Source: Nilaparvata lugens (Eukaryota > Arthropoda > Insecta > Hemiptera > Delphacidae). Taken from it: DNA of 64,000 nucleotides. The position numbers were made by a program, and so were the translations under genes. The notes beneath the pieces are model-generated. The model was not told the DNA's origin, did no database searches, and saw only the letters and a list, made by a program, of their open reading frames with translations. Positions 12,300 to 24,249 of the stretch are shown here, in pieces. Each line of letters begins with the position of its first letter. The stretch's first letter is position 1. Location: NCBI RefSeq assembly GCF_014356525.2, contig NC_052515.1:24683212-24747211 (forward strand), read 5' to 3'.

Positions 12300-13093
12300 C
12301 TCATCACACAGGTCTCTTTCTGCTTCTTCTTCTTCTTCTTCTTCTTCTTCTTCTTCCATTTCTTCTTCTTCTTCATCCTATTCTTCTTCATCCTATTCTT
12401 CTTCCTCTAACCTATTTCTTTCACCTCCTGTTCCTGTCTCTTCCCTACACTCTCACCATCTCCTTTTTCTTCTCATCGCAAGTTTTCTTCTTTTCTTTAC
12501 TCTATTCGCACAATAATTTTACTAGTCTACAACTCTCCGACTCTTCCTTATTCTCGTTTCATTTCCTTCAATCCTTGCAGAAACTCTCCCATATTAAACC
12601 GTTTCATCACCTTATTTCATCATTATCCTTCCATTCAACAACGTCAAGTTTGTTTTCATCTCCTTAACTTATTTTCATTCCCTTTTTCTCCAACATAATC
12701 ATCATCTTGTTCTTCTTCTTCTTCTTCATCTTCTTCAGTATCTTCTTTTTCTTCTTCTTTCTCCTCTTCCTTTTCCCCTTCTCATTTTTTATTTACTTTC
12801 AAATTCATCATTCCTGACTTCATCTTTTCTTAATATTCCATCCTGCTTGTACTCCACCTTCCTTCCTTCTTATTCATTTTCTTATTCTTCTTCATCATCC
12901 TACTTTCTTCTTCCTCTCCATCCTTCTTCATTCAATTTTCGTTTTTCTTCTTCTAATTTTAGCCCCCGTTTCGTCTTCCCCATCTTCTTCTACATCGTTT
13001 TATCCTTCTTACTACCATGTACAAGCTACGAGCTTTTTTACAACACCTACAATATTTCTCACTCATTCTCTCATTCACTCTCCCTCACTTCCT

Positions 13094-13169
<76 letters not shown>

Positions 13170-13580
13170 CTCTCTGTCTTATACAGTATATCTCACTCAC
13201 TTCTTCTCTTTATCACTCTTCTTCTCTCTCACTCACTCTGTCTTTTCGCCACACTCACTCTCTCTCTCTTAGACTCACTCTTTTCCTATCTGCCAATGTC
13301 CACTTCCAAGGTGGAACAACGAATTCGTTTCATTGCAATAGGTAGGCTAGAAAGAAGAGAAGAAAAAGGTGGCGGAAAAAGTGGTGGAGAAGAAGGTTAT
13401 GGAGGAAGAGGAGGAGGAGGAGGAGGAGAGGAGGTGGAGGAGGAGCAGGAGGAGGAAGGGCCGGATGTAGAGGAGGAGGAGGAGGAGGAGGAGTTGGAGG
13501 TAGAGGAGGAGAAGGAGGTAGAGGAGGAGGAGGTGGAGGAGGAGGAGGAGGAGGAGGAGGAGGAGGAGGAGTAGGAGGAA
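12300..13580. repeat. Pyrimidine-to-purine microsatellite block with strand switch
   Basis: The plus strand is pyrimidine-rich (TTC/CTT, later CT) from 12300 to about 13140. It passes through (CT)n (about 13097-13138) and (CA)n (about 13140-13166), then after a short unique stretch turns purine-rich (GGA/GAA) at 13340-13575. All long frames here are repeat translations. Confidence 0.9.
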
Positions 13581-13971
13581 GAGGTACATAGGATGGCTTA
13601 GAACAACTCAAGCAAGACCGTCTTCTTCTTATTCTATAGTTGAAGTAAAGAGACAAGGCCTTTCAAGCATTAGCCAGAAACAAAATTATCGTGCGCCATA
13701 TCTACACTGATAGACCGATTCACACAGGCGTCTGTTTTCACTGAAGTTCATTATTATTTCTCGTTACCTTGATAGAGCTATAAAGATCATAGATTGTAAT
13801 ACAATATCCGCCTACTTATGACTTTCTTGTTAACTGCCAAGTTCCCAAATACAATCACGTTTATCTTTAAATGATCCTTTGAAGTATCACTTATGTACCT
13901 TACGAATATATGCATGCAATACTATAGTATTATATAATATTAATATATTACATTATAGTATTATATTATAA
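13581..13971. other. AT-rich flank of the Helitron
   Basis: No gene seen; ends in TATAATATTAATATATTA-type DNA, a typical AT-rich Helitron target. Confidence 0.5.
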
Positions 13972-14937
13972 CTAGCCATCAGGCTCGCTTCGCTCGCCAT
14001 ATCCGTCCAGCCAGGGGGCTCCGACCTCTGGACCCCCGACTGGATCGTCCAAGAATGAGATCAGCAGGCTCGCTTCGCTCGCCTGCATTTTTCATTTGAA
14101 CATTTTTATCATATGTTAGGACGATCCAGTCGGGGGTCCAGACTAAACGTCAGGCTAAACTGATATGGCGAGCGAAGCGAGCCTGACGGCTGTTAATATA
14201 ATATTCCCAGGAATAGCTCTGATTGAAGTAGCAGCACAGTATACATACAGTACGGAAACTTGGCTATATCCTGACGCCAAAATCCGCCATCTTGTTAGGA
14301 AGCGCCGCATTGTAATAGTATTGATGGTAGGTTCGGATCACTTCAATGATCCGGATCAATTGTTCTCGTTCACTGCCACGAGCCAATCAGAAGACCAGGA
14401 TTGGAACTTCCCAAGGTCACGTGACGTGTTTAGTATTGGGGTCATGCAAAAAGCATTGGTTAGATGGGCGATTGATTAGAAGTTTCCATTCTGTATATTC
14501 TGTGGTAGCAGTGCTCAATCAATTTTTCCGCGATAAATGCATTCAAATCCTCAACTTAGTGCCAACCTAACAAAGTCAGCTCAACTTAATTGGCAACCTG
14601 ACATAATTATAAATTTAGTTACCAGTTAACAACAACTGTTTCGAATAGTTACTCTCTCTAGATTATAGTTCTATATTAATATATAGTATGGCCTTTTTCC
14701 AATTATAATTAAGAGAATAATAAGAATATACATGCTAAAAGACGAACTTTAAACCCTTAAAAATCACCCTTAGAGTTAAAATATTGCCAGAAGATTTCTT
14801 AGTGCGCCTCTAAAGGGCCAACTGAACATAACTACCAAATTTGAACGTTTTTGGTCCGGTAGATTTCTAGTTCTGCGAGTGAGTGAGTCAGTCAGTCAGT
14901 CAGTGAGTGAGTGCCATTTCGCTTTTATATATATAGA
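13972..14937 (-). mobile_element. Non-autonomous Helitron-1, 966 bp
   Basis: Read on the minus strand it starts TCTATATATATAAAAGCG after an A and ends GGCTAG before a T, the classical A|TC...CTAG|T Helitron insertion. Near the start is GTGCCATTTCGC with (GACT)n/(GAGT)n runs. The other end carries three 17-mers GGCTCGCTTCGCTCGCC (either orientation) and inverted TCCAGTCGGGGGTCCA blocks. There is no Rep/Helicase coding; the 104-codon plus frame inside is not a gene. The same family is at 37154-37832. Confidence 0.9.
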
Positions 14938-15386
14938 TACTATGAAAAATGTTTATATGCTATAACAAAATTTTATATAAGTTTGCTTTTTAAAAGTGAA
15001 TTTGTGTTTAAAAATAGTTTTCTTGGTTTTAAACCTTTTAAAATGAAAACTCAGGAAGTTAAAGTGCAAATTTCTAGTGAGAAAGCATGAAGAACCGAAT
15101 ACATAACCTATTAAGTTGAGTGTTGATAGGAAATGACATTTGGTAATACGGCAAGGCAGATCATCTAAAAGGATCTCTTTGCCTATAAAAGCCATAAGAA
15201 TAATAATAATAATACTATTATGGGGTAACAATATTAAAGAGAGGTTCAAATGGACAGTCACTGGAAACTTATACTTAGTTTGAATACCAAGGGAAACCTC
15301 GTTTATGTTTTGAATATCTTGTTGATAAACTACCTACCTAGGTCTCATTGAGAACATCAGTACATCACTATATAATTGATTATTGT
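14938..15386. other. AT-rich non-coding DNA
   Basis: No feature recognised beyond AT-rich sequence and a short (AAT)n near 15200. Confidence 0.5.
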
Positions 15387-15679
15387 AAATGAGAATGAAC
15401 AGTTAATATTGCATCAATAAACCGGTATCAGCTACTGTCTAACAGTAGTTAATTACTTTAATTAACAAAATATTTCTTCTTAATTATGAATCTATTGAAA
15501 AATATAATTTCTGCTTAATAAAATATAATTCATTATTTTAAACGAGAATGAACAGTTAATATTACACCAATAAACCTGTATCATCTACCGTCTATAGAAG
15601 GCATTGATTGACAAGAAAGAAGATCGGCAACGTTGATCACCTATCTTTCTCCACTGCCATTAGAACGTGGACCTTACTA
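15387..15679. mobile_element. Family D long form, right part
   Basis: Shares AATGAACAGTTAATATT, AAACCTGTATCA and TAGAAGGCATTGA with the long D copy at 31455-31822 (inverted) and ends in GGACCTTACTATA. The interior 15390-15590 shows an internal repeat of GAGAATGAACAGTTAATATT (15390 and 15544). Confidence 0.75.
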
Positions 15680-15896
15680 TAGTGAGGTCCACGTTATAAT
15701 GACAGTATTTGATTAACTTTGGGTTTGCTATCCTTGTCTATCATTCGACAAAGCCTGTTGTACTATCCTTTACTAGATCCACAACGATGACAGTCATGTT
15801 TTTGACAGTGTAGAAATATAATTAATTAATGCAGAAAATCGTCATCGTTATTCATCTATCTTTATCCACTGCCATTATAACGTGGACCTCACTATA
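15677..15896. mobile_element. Family D short-form MITE, complete
   Basis: Begins TATAGTGAGGTCCACGTTAT and ends ATAACGTGGACCTCACTATA, 220 bp. It abuts the previous copy, sharing the TATA at the junction, consistent with TA-targeted Tc1/mariner-type insertion. Confidence 0.9.
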
Positions 15897-16637
15897 CGTA
15901 GATCTGAGAACATCATTGCGAAGAATCGTTCACTAGCATTTATAAATCTATCATATCTAGCATCTATCACACATAAATCTCATGTTATAATGAAAGCAAA
16001 AGTCATAACGTAATGTTTGCTAAAAGAACAATTTACTTTTCGAATGTTCATCGCAAATTCAGTTGCATTAAAAACCGAAAAGCAGCGTCTCTACAAATGA
16101 AATATCGATTAAATGTCGTCGTCACGACATTAGTCACCTTAAACTGTCAGCATTATTTGAATGGAAAGCATTGGAGTTATTTACAATGAATACTGCCAGT
16201 TTAGCACTTCACACAACAGAGTGGGTTTCAGTATAAACTGTCACTATAATTTAAATGGGGAGCTTTTTGTGTTATTTATAAGGAACGCTGTTCAATTACA
16301 ATGCGCAAATAATCCGCTTTTCTTATCAACTTGGTTCAGTGACACAAACAATTGTTTCAAGTCACTTAAATTTTCATTAAACCGCTCCTCTTTCACTTGC
16401 TTCGTGTTCAATTCACTTCTCTTTGTGTTCTTCCTATCTCCCCCCCCCCACTGTACCGTTTCTTTATCACCCTTTCTTTGTTTTCAATAAAGTGTGTGCT
16501 TGAAATGTGTTCCTTACATTAGTAAACTGAGCAGCACGTGAGAGTTCAGTGTTTTATTTCAGACATTTAACTTTAATTACAGGGATGTGCCAAGGCGTGA
16601 TTAGGATCTCTAACTCTGTGATTACTACCCCTCTACA
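15897..16637. other. Non-coding DNA with a short foldback
   Basis: 16136-16212 is the small foldback family (CACCTTAAACTGTCAGCATT ... CTGCCAGTTTAGCACTTCA). Otherwise no gene; a (C)n run lies at 16441-16449. Confidence 0.5.
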
Positions 16638-16925
16638 ATATTGATATCTTTATAAATTGAAGATTTATTTCAACAAGTTCTCTTGAATTATTATTTATTT
16701 ATTTATTGTACAAAGTACAATAATCATAATATAATTATGACATTGAAGGAAAATTTACAATTGATATCTTTATAAATTGAAATTTTATTTCAACAAGTTC
16801 TCTTGCATTATTATTTATTTATTTATTGTAAAAAATACAAAAATCATAATATAATTATGACATTGAAGGAGAAACTAGGCTGAGCCTGTACTATTTCTCT
16901 TCAAAAACTTTGATCAAAAGTTAAA
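16638..16925 (-). repeat. Retroposon 3' tail with 119-bp tandem duplication
   Basis: TTGATATCTTTATAAATTGA occurs at 16642 and about 16761; each unit contains TTATTTATTTATTTATTGTA and AATCATAATATAATTATGAC. The distal part, GGCTGAGCCTGTACTATTTC, is shared with 42275-42400. An (AAAT)n tail on the minus strand suggests a non-LTR/SINE 3' end. Confidence 0.7.
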
Positions 16926-17435
16926 AGTTTAGTATGTTTATACTGTACTGAATATGTGAATTTGTGTGGTTTTGTACCACACTATCTAAACCATTGAGAA
17001 AACGTTACAATTAATAGAAATGGTAATGTAAGGACTAAACTCATTTCCAAGGTGATTGTTGAGTTTTCAAGTCTCGAGTTTCTAAGGTTAAGCCCTCAAG
17101 AGGGGAAAGTCCAAGATTGAGGTAAAGTTTTTGAGTTTTGAAATTCCAAAGCAAAGTTAAAACAAAGTTTCAAAGATGGATGAGAGGGGACAGTTTTGTT
17201 GAATCTACTAGTTCACTGTAATCAAAAACTACAATTTATCCCCTACCACTATATATGTTGTTAGGTAAACTAACCTAATCCAAACCATAGTAGGATATAG
17301 AGCTATGGAGCCAATAAATACACCTATCACTAAGGCTGCCATTTATCAGTTTTAATATTGGTCCAATCTTAAAAAATCTGGTACCAATCGATGAGCAATT
17401 ACTAAACTAAATTATCCTTGTAGAGTTTTTGTAAA

Positions 17436-17560
17436 ACCAACGGTTTATTTATTTATTTATTCAATATTACAAATCATATAAAATAATATGATTGGGTAGG
17501 AACAACAGGCTTGGCCCAAAACTATTCCATTCCCAAATTTTAATAATGTTACATGTGCAT
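17436..17560 (-). repeat. Retroposon-like 3' tail
   Basis: (TTTA)n at 17440 followed by CAATATTACAAATCATATAA and GGCTTGGCCCAAAACTATTC. Same architecture as the other (TAAA)n-tailed repeats in the window. Confidence 0.55.
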
Positions 17561-18291
17561 AAAAATAGGTTATGCTTCCACTGTAAATAGTTCAAGCTCA
17601 ATTTTCGTCCAAAAATAAATACGAGATGCAAATTTAAAATTGAGAAGAATTAAAACACCAAACGAAAGTAAAATATTACACTTATTACACTGCACATTGA
17701 ATTGATTAAGTTATTTTATGAAATTTTGAAGCCATAAATACACACACATTCTCACTAATTGTGTTATTCTGAGTTATTCAAGAAACAAAACTTTAAATGG
17801 CCGCCATTTTGTTTTATGAATTTGAAAAATTATCACAATTTTTTTCTAGATTTGTCTAGTTGTTATAAATAATGTTGTGCAAAGTTTCAATTTCTTATGT
17901 TTAACCATTTATTCTGAAAAAAATGATAAGTGAAAAAAGCAAAATGGCCGCTGTGTGAGTAACTGAAGACTCCAGGACAATTTAAATATGATATTTAGAT
18001 ATGTTTTTTACCCAGGAACAATGCCCTAGAGTATGTGTAGGGAGTTCGTAAACACCATGTATAGCCATATAGAGCCATAGTCTATAGAGGAAAGATAGCA
18101 AAGATCTTTCTCTATGCCCGAACCAACCTAACCATATCCTCACCCTACCTAACCCTAACCTAACAATAACCTTACCTAGAACTTACCCTATTCATTTACC
18201 CTAACCTAGGTTTTAGCAAACTTTATACCTTGATTTCACAGACATTTCAAAAAAAAAACAAATTAATATAATGAAAAATGAGACTACTCAC
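17561..18291. other. Intron after the 18292-18598 exon; CCTAA-rich patch
   Basis: No exon recognised. 18123-18213 is rich in CCTAAC/CCTAACCC motifs, resembling degenerate insect telomeric (CCTAA)n. The splice donor of the exon is at 18291. Confidence 0.5.
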
Positions 18292-18598
18292 AATGGCAGT
18301 GGCGGTTGCGTAGCAAGATGGCCGCGTCCGCCGCGCTGAGCTATCGAGGAGGCAGTGGTGGGGGTGCTGAACGATGATGCGTTTGAGGTTAGGTTACCAC
18401 TCTTCGATGACGACAACTGCGCATGCGCATGACTGTGCGAGTGTGAGTGATGCAGCTGCTGCTGCTGTTGGTGTAGAGAGCTGCTAGAGCTGCTTCCTCC
18501 TCCTCCTACTACTACTCCTCCGAGACCTCCGTTGAGTAGAAGGTTTGAGGAAGATGAGGAGGAACCGATCAACGATGGAGGTGGGGATGATATCCTCT
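18292..18598 (-). CDS. lilli: lilli exon, Ser/Gly/His/Gln-rich linker
   Basis: The acceptor ttttgcag is at 18599 and a consensus donor TT|GTGAGTAG at 18291. The exon is 307 nt, phase 1 in (AG completes CAG Gln after the C of exon 49062) and phase 2 out. It encodes RISSPPPSLIG, two Ser6 runs, LLLNGGLGGVVVGGGG, QQQQQ, an alternating HSHSHSHAHA tract, then SSSKSGNLTSNASSFSTPT and a RGGRG motif. Without splicing the frame stops at TGA just past the donor. It is GC-rich compared with its flanks. No strict AFF motif is present, so assignment to lilli is by phase match, strand and low-complexity style; a separate nested gene is a weak alternative. A T-rich (transcript strand) minisatellite begins right at its acceptor. 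Confidence 0.75.
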
Positions 18599-18599
18599 C

Positions 18600-19463
18600 T
18601 GCAAAATATAAAATTAAAAATGGATGAAAAACTTGAAAATTCAAAAGTACAGTTAGTACATAGAATAATAGTAGAAACATGGAATAGAGCATTAAAATGA
18701 TGAAAGAAATGGATGAAAAGCTTGAAAAATCAAAACTTCAGAATATAAAATAATAGTAGAAACATGGTAGAAGAAATGGATGAAAAACTTGAAAATTAAA
18801 AAATACAGTGGCCTATACTATATAAAATAATAGTAGAAACATAGAATAGAAGATTAAAATAATAGAAGAAATGGATGAAAAAATTGAATATTCAAAAATT
18901 CAGAATATAAAATGACAGTAGAAACATGGAATGGAAAATCAAAATAATAGGAGAAATAGATGAAGAAATTGAAAATTAAAAAAATACAGAAGATAAAATA
19001 AAAGTAGAAACATAGAATAGAAGATGTATGATAGAAGAAATTGATGAAGAAATTGTGAATTCGAAAATACAGTGAATGGAATAATAGTGGAAACATAGAA
19101 TAGAAGATCAAAATAATAGAAGAAATGGATGGAGAAATAGAAAATTAAAAAATACAGAAAATAATAGTAGAATCATGGAATAGAAGAAATAGATGAAAAG
19201 CTTGAAAATTAAAAAATACAGAACATAAATAATAGTAAAAACTTAGAATACAAAATTAAAATAAAAGAAGAAATGGGTGAAAACTTGAAAATTCAAAAAA
19301 TACAGAAAATAATAGTAGAAACATGAAATAGGAGAAAAAGATGAAAAACTTGAAAATACAAAAATACAGAACATAAAATTAATAATAGTAAAAACATAGA
19401 ATAAAAAATTAAAATAAGATATGAGTGAAAAACTTGAAAATTCAAAAATACAAAACATAAAAT
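18600..19463. repeat. Minisatellite, about ten degenerate units
   Basis: Units of roughly 60-100 bp carrying GATGAAAAACTTGAAAATTC, ATACAGAACATAAAAT and AATAGTAGAAACATAGAATA repeat from the exon acceptor outwards. On the gene strand the array is T-rich, so it supplies the pyrimidine tract of the 18598 acceptor. Frames here translate to Phe/Ile/Tyr-rich nonsense. Confidence 0.9.
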
Positions 19464-20009
19464 GTCCCTTCCAAAAACCCTTTCAAACTACAGTACCCTC
19501 AATCCTTCAATTATGACAAGAATATTGAAGATTTTAGTATTTTGTACGCTAGTGAAATCAGAACAAAATAACTGACTTCAATGAAAATCCAATCCTTCAA
19601 CAGTACCTGAACAAACTAAAATAATTCCAGCTCCTGAATTCGTTGGGACATGAAACGTTAGAAAATAACAGAATGAGTGTCACGAGCAAGATAATGTGAG
19701 GCTCTCACTCCAGCCGCGGAGAGAGACAAGTGTTGACGGTTCAATAACCTCAATGGAGACACAGAGAGAGTGAGAGAGAAAGTATGACAGGGAGAGAGAG
19801 AGAACACAACAAATCTACTGCTTCATCTGGGGCTTCTCTAAAGTTGACAAAGAGCCTTTATAATAATTTTCAACACTATTGATTGTTATGTTGTGTGATT
19901 GTGGGGACCTAGATGTAACCCACATGTTTCAACAAACTAGCAAAAGAGGAAGATGAAAATAAATAAATGAAGAAAATGAGAGGGAGAGAGAGATACATAT
20001 GAAGAGAGA
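19464..20009. other. Non-coding intron DNA
   Basis: No gene; a GA-rich patch near 19745-19805 and at 19975-20010. Confidence 0.5.
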
Positions 20010-20242
20010 GATTGATTGATTGAGTGATTGATTGAGTACTTTATTTATGTAGATTACAATATATACTGGCTTATACACTTATATACAATAGCTTACAATA
20101 CAGCAAAATTATAGATGAATTTACATAATATAGACTAAGAAAATAATTATTGAACTGTATATGATATGAAAAAGAAATTTGTAATATAATAACTATAGAT
20201 AATAATCATATTGTTATGCATCTACATAAATTGGCGGAGCTT

Positions 20243-20301
<59 letters not shown>
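20010..20301 (-). repeat. Retroposon tail L (minus) ending in a (GA)n microsatellite
   Basis: ATTGATTGAGTACTTTATTT through CATCTACATAAATTGGCGGA (to about 20243) is shared with 43290-43500 and, inverted, with 38165-38370 and the tail to 38647. The (ATTG)n end is the 3' tail. A (GA)n tract at about 20245-20301 borders it; a second, impure GA tract follows to 20400. Confidence 0.8.
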
Positions 20302-20305
<4 letters not shown>

Positions 20306-20401
20306 TGAAAGAGTGAGAGGGTGAGAGATACAGATGAAGAGGGAGATAGAGAAATTGAAAGAGTGAGAGGTTGAGAGAATGAGAGAAGAGAGAGAGAGTG
20401 A

Positions 20402-21040
20402 TTGGTATAGAAACCTAACTCCTCTCACACAAACCCATGCTTTTGTTTAAATCTTGATATTTTCTCAAGTGTTGTAATATACAATGAGCTCGAGTAACAA
20501 GCTATCTAAACATGGAATCATCATTTCCTATACAAGCTACAAGAATAATGTCTGTATTAAATTTCAATAGAATACTGCATCATAACTACCATCTCATTGT
20601 AAAAAATATGAAACGAATGATAAAATGATTGGAAGCATCCCTGAACCAATGTGAGAATTGGCTCTCCACACAGTACACAGGATTCCAATAAATTTTCGTT
20701 TTCCCTTTCAATTAGTCTGTCTGATCTTCCATTTTTCAATAGCTTCCCAATTTGCCCTTATTCCAATCCAATGACATAATTGGAAGCGAAATGTCAATAA
20801 AGTCGATGCTACAAATTGCGTCTCATCATTTTTCCAAGTGCAATGAAGACCAACAATTTACAATTTCAGAGAAAATTTCATGCTGCTGTGTATTCTTCAA
20901 CCGCAGATCTGAATCAGATAAATTCTTATTCTGACTAGAGTTTTCCACCCACATTTCTGTAAAACATTTTTGCGTTTTCCTTCTATCAACTTTCTTCATA
21001 TTTTTCTCGGTTTTTCATTTCGTCCTCTACCTGTACCTCT
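20402..21040. other. Non-coding intron DNA
   Basis: No recognisable feature; small open frames on both strands have no family resemblance. Confidence 0.5.
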
Positions 21041-21425
21041 CACTTTATCGCTTCTTCCATTTCTTTATTCCATCATTTCTCAATCTATCGCTTCCTTAAT
21101 TTCTTTTATTTCTTTATTATATCATTTCTCAATCTATCGCTTCCTTCATTTCTTTTATTCCTTTATTCCATCATTTCTCAATCTATCACTTCCTTCATTT
21201 ATTTTATTCCTTTATTCCATCATTTCTCAATCTATCGCTTCCTTCATTTATTTTATTCCTTTATTCCATCACTTCTCAATCTATCGCTTCCTTCATTTAT
21301 TTTGTTCCTTTATTCCATCATTTCTTAATCTATCGCTTCCCTCATTCATTTTATTCCATCATTTCTCAATCTAACGCTTCCTTCATTTCTCTTATTCCTT
21401 TATTCCATAATCTCCACTCTCAAAC
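21041..21425. repeat. About 49-bp minisatellite, seven to eight units
   Basis: CATTTCTCAATCTATCGCTT followed by CCTTCATTTATTTTATTCC recurs every 48-51 bp. The long plus-strand frame here is a repeat translation. Confidence 0.9.
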
Positions 21426-21589
21426 TTTATCAAATTTTCACTCTTTATCCTTTAAATTTCTCTTGAAACTAAACTTTAATTCATTCTATCAATTTTCTTT
21501 TCTCCTTCTACTTTCCCATTATTCATTTGTTTATTCCTTTATTCCTATGACCTCCACCCACCTCTATACCTTTATCTTCTTACACAATT

Positions 21590-21765
21590 CATTTATTCTT
21601 TATTTTATTGATTCTTACAATAAATACATCATCAAAATGATGGGGAGGGAGAAAATAAGGTAACCTTGTGCTATTCCTCTCCCAAATTTAGATAAGGTTA
21701 CACATAGTCCGAAATAGGTTAAGTCTTGTAATTGTTCACAAAATTTCCAGTACTTAATTATTTTC
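21590..21765 (-). repeat. Retroposon tail L2 (minus)
   Basis: ATCATCAAAATGATGGGGAG, ACCTTGTGCTATTCCTCTCC and AGTCCGAAATAGGTTAAGTC are shared, inverted, with 43060-43195 and more weakly with 53995-54130. A (TAAT/AATAAA) 3' tail lies at the low-coordinate end. Confidence 0.75.
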
Positions 21766-23061
21766 ACTAAGTAGATTTTTAAATTTAGATGCTTCAAACA
21801 CAAACATAGAAGAAATATATTTTTTTCCCATTTCTCCCTCAATCTGTATCTCCTTTCCTACTTCAACTTCACATTCTTTCATATCTCCAAATTTCTTCAT
21901 CTAATCATCTCCTATTTCCTTTCTATCTCCTTTCCTGCTTCATCTTCCCATTCTTTTCTATCTCCAAATTTCTTCATCTAATCATCTATTTCCTTTCTAT
22001 TTCATCATTCTTTCCTTCTTATCCACACCTCTATCATCATTCTCCATCTTCATTCTCCTCTATTTTCTCCGATCTCCTCATATCTAGGTCTTCTTCACTT
22101 CCTTCCTCATCCTCCAGTTATATCCTCCTCTCCCATCTCCCCATTTCTTTATCGTCACATCTTCCTCATTTATTTTCTTCCTTCTATATTCTGCTGTCTT
22201 CCAATTTATAGGCCTTCTCCACTTCCTTCCTCATATCCAGTTTCATCTAATATCTCCGAATTTCTTCAATTTCACCTCTTCCTTTCTCTCGAATCAATCA
22301 ATCAATCAATCATATTCCCACTCAATCCTTTACTTCTTCTTCTTTTTCTCCTTCTTCTTCTCCTTTCTTCTTCTTCTCCTGTCATCTTCTTCTTCTCCAA
22401 TCCTTTACATCTCTTCATTTTTCTCACCCACATCTCAATTACCCCTTTTCTTATCCCATTTTCCTTATTTGCTCAATTTTCCTTATTTACTCCAACTCTT
22501 CCTCCACTTTCATTTCTCCAGCTAAAAATACTCCAGATAAGAAAGAATTCGCCAAACAAGATCCCTTCCCTCTTCACCTACTCAAAAAGCTCCCCCACCC
22601 TACGCAACAACAATTCCCAGAATCCACATGTTATTTCCACCCTTCCCCCCACGAGCAGCTCATGTTTTGGTGACCTGGCCAATTCCTCTATTATGCAATA
22701 GCACAAGTGAGGGAGAGAGATAGAGTGAGAGAGAGAGAGAGTGAGAGCGAAAGAGATACAGATAGATAGAAAGAGAGAGCTAAAGTGATACAGATAGATG
22801 GGAAGAGATATAATATATAGAGGGTTGGAGATAGATAGATGTGTAGAGAGAAAGATAAAGAGAGAATAGAATAGAAAAGCTGCCTTTATAATTTACCTAG
22901 GAGGGCGGAGTTAGGGCGCAGCCGGCCCTCTCTTACACTCAACCCTGAGAGTGAGTGTGAGAGATAGGAGAAAGAGTAAGAGTATATGAGTGAAATAAGT
23001 GATTGTGAGAGTTTCAGGGGATGGAAAAGAGGGACATAGTGACTAGAGAGGAAGAGAGAGA

Positions 23062-23095
<34 letters not shown>

Positions 23096-23175
23096 CAAGA
23101 GAAAGAGAGAGAGATGGAGAGAAAGAGAGATGGAGGAGAGAATGAGAGAGAAAGAGAGAGATGGAGAGAGAGGAA
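21766..23175. repeat. CT-rich then GA-rich low-complexity region
   Basis: About 21835-22510 is pyrimidine-rich on the plus strand (CCTTTCTATCTCC-type repeats at 21850 and 21923, (TTC)n at 22328-22395). About 22705-23175 is purine-rich (GAGAGA, GATAGATAGA) with (GT)n at 23062-23079. No gene. Confidence 0.8.
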
Positions 23176-23963
23176 AGGGGAGTTGTTGGCTTTATTGAGG
23201 CCCTTTCTTGTTCTATTTTCAGCAGGAAAAACCTCAAATGAAAAATAGAGTATTCCATCGAGACACACACGAATTTCCGTTATCTGCATAAGGGCTTCCT
23301 ATTTCTCCACGGACTACCACGTAAAGCGTTATTCTCGTGCGTCAATTGACACCATTCTTATGGAAACAAAAACACAATGCATAATTTTTATAAATAAAAA
23401 CAATCAACTTCATTATAAATTATAATTATAGGTTGAAAATGTGGCTCGAATTGTTACTATCTTTCAGAATTGAATTCTTTTCTCTCAGAATTATTCTTCC
23501 TGTTCTGGTAATAACTGATAAAACTGTGTATGAAATAGTATAAAATTGTGTTCAATATTATTATGTACCTTCAGTCTCATATAGGAAATCTAATCTAACC
23601 AAAATACAATTCATAATCGAGGAATTTCAGGCTGAAAATTTAACGTTATCAAACAACCGTAATAATCATAGTTTAACGATGATTCATACACGAGTCACAC
23701 TCTCATGATAATTTAATTTGATTCAACATTCATCAATTTTGTTCATATTCAACAAAGATAAAAATCGGTAATACTGTATAACGTTTCATCATTCAAATTT
23801 TCTAAAACTATATTGGAATTGAATTTATGAATAAATTGTGTTTCATACTGTTTCAGCGATACTACAACCAAAGTTTATCTTTGAACTTTTCTAAAATACA
23901 AAATTAATTGATGGAAATAAATTGAAAGTTGCATTTGTTTAAATGCTTATTAATGAATAATCA
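23176..23963. other. AT-rich non-coding DNA
   Basis: Nothing recognised beyond AT-rich unique sequence. Confidence 0.5.
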
Positions 23964-24126
23964 TTATTAAACGAAAATCCCAATTGAATGCTGTAAATCA
24001 CCCCGAAGACTTAGTCTACTGCTCATCGAATTTCCATCTAGCTGATGTTTACCCTGTTGTCAATATTTGCAGTAGCAGAAGTCTTCGGGGTGATTTACAG
24101 CATTTAATTGGGATCTTCGTTTGAAA
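23964..24126. repeat. Foldback element J, complete
   Basis: Arms GCTGTAAATCACCCCGAAGA and TCTTCGGGGTGATTTACAGC with flanking AACGAAAATCCCAATT / AATTGGGATCTTCGTTT. A half copy lies at 40304-40390. Confidence 0.85.
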
Positions 24127-24249
24127 ATAATTATTTTACAAAATTAATTTATAGATAAATAGTTTGTGTTTAATTATATGTTTGCATTCAGTAGGACTAC
24201 TAGTAATCTAGTATATCAGTAGAGAGATGGCCTCACGACACTCCAGGTA

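Noticed and set aside
13017..13656. 185-codon plus frame and 108-codon minus proline-rich frame
   Set aside because: Built from (CT)n, (CA)n and (GGA)n repeats; the proline run is an artefact of (GGA)n read on the other strand.
14165..14479. 104-codon plus-strand frame
   Set aside because: Lies wholly within the non-autonomous Helitron-1, antisense to it, and resembles no Rep/Helicase.
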